Below are positions 40,433 through 64,000 of a stretch of DNA of 64,000 nucleotides, piece by piece. The translations under genes and the position numbers were made by a program. The stretch covers positions 9,287,079 through 9,351,078 of the forward strand of contig NC_031770.1 of assembly GCF_001522545.3 (NCBI RefSeq), read 5' to 3'. The notes beneath the pieces are model-generated. The model was not told where the DNA came from. It worked only from the letters and a program-made list of their open reading frames with translations, and made no database searches. Numbering within the stretch: the stretch's first letter is position 1; each line of letters starts with the position of its first letter. This DNA comes from Parus major. Taxonomy: Eukaryota; Chordata; Aves; Passeriformes; Paridae.

Positions 40433-42040
40433 CTGATGAGGGATAAAATCCAACTACAGAACACAGCCCACAGGGGACAGTCAGGATTTTCAGCTTCCTT
40501 GAGACATCCTTATACTATTTTAAAATCAAAGTACCTGGTGTTTTGGTGCATTTAGATATTTCAAAGAGATATTTAGACTTAAAAATGTGCTTTTGGTTTC
40601 CTGAGTTGAAAGGAGTCGGGATGATTCTAACAGGAAGAAATGCAAAGTTGATCTGTTGGGCAAAAGACATCCCTACAGAATTGTGTTTGTCTCCTTCCAT
40701 TTTGAAGATAAGCCAAGGAATGACCACATTCTGTGGACATGATTAAAAATAAACTGGTTAAAAAGAAACTCCACCTGCAGTTTCCCAGTGGGCTGACTAA
40801 TCCTTTCCTACTTGGATTGTCTGCATGGCTCCAGTGCACAGCCAGTCATGATGTACGCATCTCTGAGCATCTTTCTGCAAAATTCATTGTGTCCCTTTAC
40901 CAGAAGGGATGCTTTGCAAAGGAAGGTTTGCTGCTATGCAATTGGAATTGCCTCTTCCTAGTGCTGATATCTTTCCAAGATAGATTCCTCTGAAGCAAGA
41001 CAGGAGCAAGAAAAAAGGAGACTTTAGCATTACTTTATATCAAAGCTAAGAGTAAATATATATTGTTGAATTAAGTGTGGAGATGGACCACATGCATTCT
41101 CTTGTTAAGTAGCCAAGGGAAAACATCACAAGTCCAAGCAAATCTTGGCCTGTGCAGTCATAATTTTTTAACTATTAACATCCAAAGAGCCAATATAAAT
41201 CAACAGGATCTTTGCAATGAGTTTGCCAGACTCTATTCAGGTTTGGGATGTAAATTCAAGGACACTGTAAAGGCAAAAAGGAGGAGTAAGAATCCAGAAG
41301 CATGTGCCTGAGCCTTAAGCAAAGGTTACCATCTGCCATTAAAGCATTACCCTGGCTCAGCACTACCCACAACTACTAAAAGTAAATTGCTGCCAGAAGA
41401 ACACTTATGGCAGGACTAAACTCCTAGCAGGAACAGGTAGCCAGCTCCCACACAGAGATCACTAGGATTATAAACTCACCTCTTCTCTTCCCTTTTCAAG
41501 CCAAGACTCAGACTTGCCCGTCATTAGTTTCCACATGATGTGTGTTCAGAATTTTTCCTCCCCTATTCAATTTAGCTGGAAGAGAGTATGACTAAAACTG
41601 TTTGGATAGACCCATTAAATAAACATGAACAAGACAGGGTGTGCTAACAGAGGATCATGTGTTTTCATGAAGGGAACTGATGTCTGCATTTATGGATGTT
41701 GTCACAGGCAAACCTCTTTCAGACATACTAAGGCTGGAACAGACTCTACATTTTTTTCAGCCCCAAAGGGTTGACTTGAACAAAATTTGTGCTTCCTCTG
41801 GATTTTTTCCTTAACAGCTTGGTTAGAGGAAAGGAGGAAACCAATCCTTGATCTGCATGAACATCTCTGTTTGGTCCCACAGTTTGGGAGTTATTCACCA
41901 AAAGGTAGGAAAGCTGCTATGAGCTGCAATGAAATGGGAGAATGAAACAGATCTCTATAAGCTATTAATTTAGGTATGAAACAACAACAAAAAAAAACAT
42001 TAAAAATAGAAAACAGCTGGTTTTAAGGACATGTTCAATG
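40433..42040. other. Sequence between the CR1 copy and the SLC1A4 3' end
   Basis: AT-rich sequence with no recognisable gene or repeat. If SLC1A4 uses a polyA site further downstream than 42043, part of it is 3'UTR. Confidence 0.45.
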
Positions 42041-42042
42041 TT

Positions 42043-42048
42043 TTTAAT
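42043..42048 (-). terminator. SLC1A4: Candidate SLC1A4 polyA signal ATTAAA
   Basis: TTTAAT on +, so ATTAAA on the gene strand, about 550 bases after the stop. A T-rich stretch follows within about 50 bases (41985-42005). It is the nearest plausible signal, but mammalian SLC1A4 has a longer 3'UTR, so later sites are likely. Confidence 0.3.
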
Positions 42049-42328
42049 GGATTGGAGAACATGAGAGGAAGGGGAGTGGGAGAAAAATGTTGCTTCATAT
42101 CATGGCTGTAATGGTCAGTGTTTCCAGGCTAGAAAACAAATTTAAGCAACATTTTTACCCACTCTGGAGTTTCTAGACTGCTTCTCCATTCAAACAGCAG
42201 CAAAAATAAGCTTACTAATTTTTCCCTACAATAAGCACATACTGGGTATGTCTACCTTCCTACCTTCAACCCATCTGAGCCGTCACTAATGGAAGTCTTG
42301 TTACACCAGAAGCCTCAATGGCAGTTCT

Positions 42329-42380
42329 CACATACATGTACACAAGTGTGCACGCGCAACACGTATACATGTACACACAC
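42329..42380 (-). promoter_or_regulatory. UG-rich alternating purine-pyrimidine tract in SLC1A4 3'UTR
   Basis: 52 bases of near-continuous alternating purine/pyrimidine, reading on the mRNA as UG/UA/CG dinucleotides with two UGUACAUGUAU copies. CELF- and TDP-43-type proteins bind such UG-rich RNA (established knowledge), and the DNA could adopt Z form. Function is inferred. Confidence 0.4.
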
Positions 42381-42599
42381 AAACTATCAAAATACTATTA
42401 TAAAGCGAGTGTTCCTTCTCAGCACCCCTTCTCTGTCCACCCCACCTCCCTCCCCTTCCCCAGGCCAGCATATTTCAAAACAGACTGGAACTGAGCACTT
42501 CCAAGAGCCATCCAGCCCCTGGTCGCACTGCAAACGTCTGGGTGCGTTGGTAAGTCCCTGGGCCACTTCTAGGACTGGTCTTGACGAGCGGCCTCGAGT

Positions 42600-56987
<14,388 letters not shown>

Positions 56988-58386
56988 CTGTAAAAGACAA
57001 ACAAGAAAATGAAATACATCATGGAGAACTTCTTAAATGAATGCACCAATTTATCTTGCTCTCAGAAACAGCATTTCATTTTCAAGGGCAGGCACACTGG
57101 CACTGCTCAGGTGTGCAGCATGGAAGCTACATGGAGCTTGCTAGGTGTCCAGAGGTGTGGGTGCCATCTTCCTCAGCTCACATGAAAGAGATGACAGATG
57201 CTTGCTACCACACCTAACCTTTTGGGCAGGGCCACCAGAGGCAATCACACACAATGCTGGTTAAACATCAGCCCTGTGGCTACAGAAACTGGCTCAGCCA
57301 CACCAGCTGCAGCACCAGCTCACGGCCTCTTAGTGTCAGTCAGGTTTTTAACATTGCTCATGTGATTACACTTCGCTCACAGCATCAACATGAAGGACAA
57401 TCCAATCAGCAAAATCCACTTATGAGAATGGCTTAACCCTTCAACACAGCAAGGCCAGCTTCCCTGATCACCAAGGCAGAGAACAATATCACAGGCCAGA
57501 CTTCTCTGTAAGGGCTTACACAACACAGATGGAAAGTACAGGCAACTCCTATGGAACATCTGAATCCAGTGGTGCCTTCACACAGAAATGCCAATCTAGC
57601 ATTAGATTAGTGCAGAGAGGACAGCATGTAATGTAAAGTGATGTACACTCTTTCTGACCATCCAGTACGTATCTGCACACAGGATGCAGACAGGAAATTC
57701 AAGGGCATTCTTCCAAGCTTCTTGTGGTATTTTATAGTTGGTTTTAATGCTATAATTCCTTCTTCCCCTTATGGGCAAAGGGCACGTGTCTCCCCAGCCA
57801 AATGACCACTCTTGGTTTTCTGTTTTTTTCAGAAAGGAAAATAGTAATAAAAGCTCATCTCTGGGGCCATGGCAGGACCCCAATTGGCAAGGGCAGGAAC
57901 ATGATGGGCATGAGCTGAAAATACTGCCAGTAGAAGGCATCCCAGAGGCACAAGAACTCTTCTGGTAGGGAAACAGAAGACCTTACCCAGAGCCAGTTAA
58001 TTGTGGTAAAAACACATTTGGACAGCTTCTCCCCATCCTTTGCTCTTTGCACTGCTCCTAGGAAGCTGCAGCTCCCTCCAGGCTGTGTCCTGCTAACTTG
58101 CCCCTATTTTTGCTGTAGTTACCCAGACAAACATTAAACCAGGCTGTGGTCATTCCACGAATGGCATGGAATGTGCAAATCCAAACCAGAGCAAGAAAAG
58201 GAGCAGCAGAGTCAAATCTTTGAAAGCAAGGAGGAGATTAAAATATGGCCCAGATAAGGACTTTGGTCTATTTGGTTGCATGGCTCTGTTCTCCTGCCAT
58301 ACAGGGAGTTTTCCCATAGCCTTGACAGCAACTGTAAAGGACATGGAACTTCATCAAACACCTATCTGCTGTGAAATACCTCAGCC

Positions 58387-58404
58387 CCTCTCTCTCTCTC
58401 TCTG
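58387..58404. repeat. CT dinucleotide repeat
   Basis: Short (CT)n tract, about nine units, in SLC1A4 intron 1. Confidence 0.8.
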
Positions 58405-61327
58405 ATGCACTACAAGTGTATTAGGAGGATTGCTGCAAAAATAATTCATCTTCTGGAGTCTACATTGCACCAAGCATTAAAGAAACAGCAACTTTTTCTC
58501 CTCTAAAGCTGACAATACAGCTGTCTGTCTGAAAGCAGGAGAGTGAGCTCTCACTCAGCAAAGACTTTGCCAAAGAATTGGTCAAATAAGATCAATGGAA
58601 CAGCTAACGCGCATCAGTTCTTGCACAGCTGGAACTCTCTGGTGGATAAAAACCTTGAGTCAAGTAAAAGCAAACTTGCTTTTATCAGGAGTAAAATATC
58701 ACATATACAAATGGGCTCATGCTGTTGGGAAAAGAAGGATATTTCTTTTCATAGCAGGATGATTACTTTTTTAAAAAAAGAACCGACTGGACTTTGAAGA
58801 AGTAAAGAGATGAAAAAAGACTGAAAACCAACCAGAAATCAGTTCTTTTTTTTTTTTTCTTTATATCAGCTTTTCCATCCTGATGAAAACAAAACCAAAG
58901 GAAGCAATCATAAAGCCTAAACAACATGGTTCTCCAATGTTTAAATGTGGCCAGGAAACCAAACCCTCCATAATTTGCACAGTATGTCAGGCATGGGCCT
59001 CAGTAACTAAACATTAACTTATCTCCAAGCATATACTTAAAGCACATAGCTAAGTGATGCCAGCAACCCTATTACAGCAGGACAAGGGACAGGTTCTTTC
59101 TTCCAAGTGTGAGTAACGCTAAAAAAGAATAGAGCAGACACTTTGTTTTATTCCTCCAACACCAGTCTTGAGACTTGAAACACCAGCACCGACTTGAGAA
59201 TTTGCCAAGTAAAAAATCTGGATTTTAAGCAGCTCAGAAAAGAGTTGTATGTTCTGTTCAATCCAACTTCTAAGTACACCTGACTGCAAAATACCAAAAC
59301 CACATAAAATAATGTTTTGCTTCTCTGTTTCAAATCCCAAAGCTTAAGAACAAAATGTGTCGGGTCATAAAAAGCAATCTACAAAATACATGGCTTATCT
59401 TAGAGGCACAAGGTCTGCACAGACTACACTTATGCTCACCTAAGATCAGTCAGCATGTGAATTAAATTCAACTTTAATTACAGGTGGGTTAGATCACAAG
59501 TTCTTGCCTTTGGATGGAATTGTGCAAGAACACCACCGCAGCACCTAAAAAATGGGGCAAGATGCTGCGTGCTTCAGGGAGAGATAAAAGCTGGCTGGTG
59601 ATCTGCCTGGGCCCATCGTGGATTTGTGCCTGCAGGGTTGGCTCCTCACGCCTGGTGAGGTGAAGCTCACCCACCACAGAAACAGTTCTGTCCCTGTGAG
59701 CAGAGGAGCTCACAGGGGAAGTGTGGACATCCCTCCTGTGAGGGTGAACCAACAAACAGGAAAGCTGATGAGCTGGGTAATTGGGCATGCAAATGAAATC
59801 TGGGTGTCTGCCAGTTGGCTTTTCTGCGAAGACCAAAGGTTTAGAAGGTTTTTGTGCTTTGAAAGCCTCTATCAAATGTGAACATGGAGTTGAGGGAAAT
59901 CACCCTGGTTGTATGGCTGGATTGTTGACTGCTTTTGATGGCCCCATGCCCCGTGCCAGAGAACACAGTTGCCTTTCTGAAGCAGATGTGGATTATCGCA
60001 GGAACACGGCGCTGGCCAAACCCTGGGTCTGGGTGATAAGGGGCCAGCACAGCAGTGTGGGATCAGACAGCCTTGGCCCCAAATGCAGGGACACAGAACT
60101 CGCTGCATGTGGCACTAACGAGCCAGGCCAGTAACACACCACAGCAGGGGGACAGATGTGCTGCCTGTACCCCCGGTGCTCCACTGCTGTCAGCACCTTA
60201 CTCCACACATGCACAGACCCCAATTCCTTTGTGCCATAAAAGTGAGGTAGGTGGCACAGAGAGACTTTATTCCCCTTACCAAGCACCAGGCAGGAAAGCC
60301 TCTCTCTGCCTGCTTCAAGCTGCACAGAGAGCCCCAAAAAAAAAGCCCTATCAGAAATCCATCAGATGGCTGCCAAGGGGGACAGCTGTGTCCTGGGGCT
60401 GAAGTAACAGCTGGACTGAGCCAGGAAACCTCCATGTAACTGCACAACACAAAGGGTGAGAAAGCACTCTTCTCAGATCCTCTTAAAATTGGAACAAGAA
60501 AGTAGCAGCACCAAGTGCAGGTGTTACAGGGTGTATTTCCTGCTTGAATACTGCGCTCATCACACCATCTCCCCATGCACAGCTGGATAAATGCACCTTT
60601 CTTCCTGTGAAATGCTGCTCCTTCCAGTCAAAAATGGACCATTACTCCCCAGGAAGACCCCACTGTATTTCTGCTGTAATAGAAATCTAAGTTTAGCTGC
60701 AACATCCACTCTTAGGAATCCCAGACAACTAAGAGAACCTGGAGCCGGCAAAGGGAGAAAAGTGGGGCTGTAACTCTCTTCCCTCTCCATTTTGATATTA
60801 TGGTCAAATTGCTCTCTTCTTTACAGGCCTGTATCTTTCCATCAGCAGGATGAGGATTACACAGGAACTCCTCCATTGTATGTGTAAGGGATTATTTTTA
60901 ATAACTTTTTAAATGATTCGTTTGCTAGAGCTCTGCAAACAACTTTGCTCTGGCAGCAAAAGCATGAAGGGAAATCCAGGCAAATGGAATGAAACCCTAA
61001 AATACTATGCATTCCTCTTGCATTGCTTCTTACAAAAAGGTTCCACTTCTGAGGCCAAAGACCTTGCTATTGAAAAACACACTTTTTTGAGAAAACCAAC
61101 ACAGAATATTTTTCTGTAGACCATCTCCAGTTCTCAGGGCTTTTTTCCAATTGTACAAGTCTACTCACAGCAACTTTATTGCTGTCTGTGGCAAAATGCC
61201 AGAGCCCAGTTAGAATTCCTCCAGCACCTTCACTTTTCTTTCTGTCCCAAGATTTTCATTCTGTATCACACAGCAACTTTCCTCATCTGATTTTTCATAT
61301 GTGGATGCACAACACGTGCCCAATACT

Positions 61328-61359
61328 CAAATATGAGTATATGCTCATACTCATATTTG
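61328..61359. repeat. Perfect 13-bp inverted repeat with 6-base loop
   Basis: Left arm CAAATATGAGTAT (61328-61340), loop ATGCTC, right arm ATACTCATATTTG (61347-61359). All 13 pairs match. It lies in SLC1A4 intron 1, in AT-rich sequence. Confidence 0.9.
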
Positions 61360-64000
61360 TGAGTGTGTGCATTTGTTTTAACTCAGAGAAACTTGAAAAT
61401 GTGTTTACTTATAGCAGATATTTGATACTTTTTTTGCCTTAATGGTCCAGCCTGTATTTTTGATTCTTGGAAAATAAAACCTAACTGGAAGGAGTCAGTA
61501 GTAAAAGGCAACAAATATAAGGAACAAATGGAAGGAGCAGAAATGTTCACAGGCTTACTAAAAAAACCCTGCCAGAGAGTGCAGGCACATGAATGAAAGC
61601 ACTGAGCTCTTCCTACAAAACTCAGTCAGAAAGCCCTGTAGTTTGAGAGAGATTCCAGACTCAGAAAGTGACACAAGCAAAGCAGGACAGTTACTTCACT
61701 TTAAGAACTAGCCATCAGCTTCAAACCCAGGGGTCAGCCTGTCTCTTGGCCTAACTGCAGCCATTGCTTGGACACTTTTTATTCTATTTATGAATTCAAA
61801 GGCAGCATCTCCCCCCTCCTCTTCTAACAGTCACATTTTATTGGTTTTCCACATTGGGATTTCAGAGACGGCTTTCATGGTTGCTGGTTTGGGATGACTC
61901 ACTGGGAAGACCAAGGCTATAAGGAACAAGTGCTACTGGAGCAACTAGTGCCCAGGAGAGGGTCACTGCCTGAGTGGCCCACTCTGGCCACCTGCTCTGC
62001 AGCCCAGACAGCAAAACATGACTGATGCTTCTCCCTGTGCTCATATCTGCCTTCCCTACAGCTCTGAAGACATTTGGCGCAAAGGCATGAGCTTGCTGTG
62101 GGTGCTCCTTTTGGCAGCTCAGCTGCTAACATCTGACAGAGAGACAGAGAGGGCATTGAGAAGCAATGAAATTTAAACAGCTTTTGCAGACTTGCCTGGC
62201 AAACTGGGAAACCCTGACCTTACTGCTTGGGGCAGACGTGTGGACCTCTGTGCACTCTTCCTACAAAAAAAAAAGGGGGATTACTTCCTTCCCTTCCCGG
62301 ACTCTTATAGCTAGGGTTGGATTAAAAACAGAATTCCCTTCCCCATAGCAAATTCCACAGTTGCAAAACATGTTTTCATCCCAAAACTGGGCAAAGAAAG
62401 CCTGTTTCAGATCCCTTTTTCCACTAAAAATAAATTGTAAAATACTCTGTTGAAATGTTCCTTTTTTGATGAGTGAGATTTTCTGCTTAAGTCCTTTTGA
62501 CCTCACTGAAACGATCACCCACTGACAGAAATTTTGGAAGGATCAATAGGTTCCTGTGAAAACTGTTCAATTTTGTTGAATCAGCAAATATAAATCAGAG
62601 CTAGAACAAAACTCTGACCTTACTGAAACATTCAGTTGTGACAATTGCCCATCAAAAGTGTTAACAAATCAATAGATTCTTGCAAAACACTTCATCCTGC
62701 TGTTTCAACAGCTCTCCAACAAGCTGCAGATGGGCTGTGTGAGCAGGTGGTTGGAGTCCCATCCTTGGGACTCCCTCTCCCTGGTTACATGCTGGGCACA
62801 AGCAGACCCAAGCTGGCTCTCTAAACTGTCACCTTCTCAGGTGGTGGCTGAGCTCCAGAGCCCACCACATCCCAGCCAGCCCCTTCCTCCAGCTGCCAAC
62901 CACTTCACAATCAAGCTTATGAGCTCTCTTTATAGCTTTATCTTCTCTCTCAAATAAATGAGTAAGGGAAAAACCCAGAAATTCTAAAATTTCCCTTCAC
63001 TCCCCTCATCTTCTGCCAGCAGATTTAAGGCATTCTAAGATCCTGCCTTGAGGTAACACCCCACTTTCTAGGTGCTTTTATTACAGTTATTTTACTTGTG
63101 GAAGTAGCTGTGAACTCTTGATCCCCTCCCATGATCACTGCCTTTGGCCACGCTCCTCTTTAGGAAGCTCCAAGGAGCTGCCCACATGACAGATTTGAGA
63201 TGAGATGAGCCATCAGCATCCCTGCTGCAGGGATTAAAAGCACCTTATGACATCTCTGTTGTTCCCACCCCATGTCCTGGGGCAGAGGACAGCATGCCTA
63301 ACCCCTGACTAGACATGCTCAAGGCTCACTTGCCTCTAGCACTTGCCAGAAGGGAAACCAGGAGGGTGTTCCAGCACCTCCAGCCAGACAAATCAGACCT
63401 TGAGGTTATGGTTGATGGACAAAATAAAACAGGCAGCCTTTGGGTTCACCAGTGAGTCATCATTCATTTGATACCAAAGCCCAAGATAAATCTTTTTCCC
63501 AGAAGTCGTTTCTCCATGCCTAGACACCTGTTTGTGGGGAAGCTTTAGACTTCAAAAAGGAAAACCAAGAAGTAAGCTGGCCTCCAGACATCACTGTGAC
63601 AACGAAAAGCAACATCTTTGGTCATTACCTAATAGACTTCCTAAAGACAGAAGTGATCTGCAGAACCAAACAGTGACACTCAGCTGTGATTTCCTCTATG
63701 CTGTTTCTTCCTTGGGTCATGTTTTACATTGGTTTTCAGTGCTCTAGGAGCACTCAGTTTACCCATTTGCAACTCATTTTTACCTTTCCTCTGAAACCAA
63801 GCAGCAGCGAATCCTTGAAGGACACAGTCAGCCTTGTGCCACAACTGAAAACAGTTTTCTTGCATCTAATAGAAAGTTTCATGGCCAAACAAGACATAAG
63901 GAGAAGCACAGAGCAGGATGCTGCAAGACCCACCCACACAAAAATCAATCATTTTAACCCTCCAGGCCCTATAGAATCAAGGCTTTGTTATCTCAACATG

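Larger units (their letters stand above)
42041..42599 (-). other. SLC1A4: SLC1A4 3' untranslated region (proximal part)
   Basis: Follows the TGA at 42600-42602. It holds a UG-rich tract at 42329-42380 and C-rich sequence near 42425-42465 (G-rich in the mRNA). The end is unknown. Confidence 0.55.
56988..64000 (-). other. SLC1A4: SLC1A4 intron 1 (partial)
   Basis: At least 7 kb with no exon resembling the ASCT1 N terminus and no CpG island. It holds a CT repeat and the inverted repeat at 61328-61359. Open frames here are short and unrecognised. The intron continues past the window edge. Confidence 0.7.

Overview
This is vertebrate nuclear DNA, most likely from a bird. The genes are split by canonical GT/AG introns, CpG-island promoters are present, and the interspersed repeats include CR1 LINE 3' ends, the dominant avian/reptilian family. 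One degenerate LTR-like element resembles repeats I associate with songbirds, but that is weak evidence. No bacterial or phage system, CRISPR array, tRNA or rRNA gene was found.

The window carries three recognisable genes, which I rebuilt exon by exon. (1) RAB1A is on the + strand. Its CpG-island promoter lies at about 3.0-4.4 kb. Coding exon 1 (about 8 residues) falls in a 340-base assembly gap (3852-4191). Coding exons 2-6 span 10235-15423, and the 3'UTR runs to a polyA signal near 17.03 kb. (2) CEP68 is on the - strand. Its five coding exons between 23714 and 19160 give a 756-residue model, close to the human length. Its CpG-island promoter is at about 26.5-27.0 kb. (3) SLC1A4 (ASCT1) is on the - strand. 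Exons 2-8 lie between 56987 and 42600. Exon 1, which encodes about the first 176 residues, is not in the window and must lie beyond 64 kb.

Layout: 1-3000 intergenic; 3001-17050 RAB1A; 17.0-19.2 kb the tail-to-tail junction with CEP68; 18-26.6 kb CEP68; 27-42 kb an intergenic stretch with one LTR-like element and two minus-strand CR1 fragments; 42.0-57 kb SLC1A4; 57-64 kb SLC1A4 intron 1. Gene order and relative strands match the human 2p14 block SLC1A4-CEP68-RAB1A as I know it, so this is conserved synteny rather than a functional operon. The products act separately: a Rab GTPase of ER-Golgi traffic, a centrosome linker/PCM protein and a plasma-membrane neutral amino-acid exchanger.

I did not find a previously undescribed biological system. 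The points most worth checking are the lost RAB1A first exon, the conserved DSG phosphodegron in CEP68, the neutral-amino-acid signature of SLC1A4, a duplicated CCAAT module in the CEP68 promoter, a UG-rich element in the SLC1A4 3'UTR, a perfect hairpin in SLC1A4 intron 1 and the closely facing 3' ends of RAB1A and CEP68.
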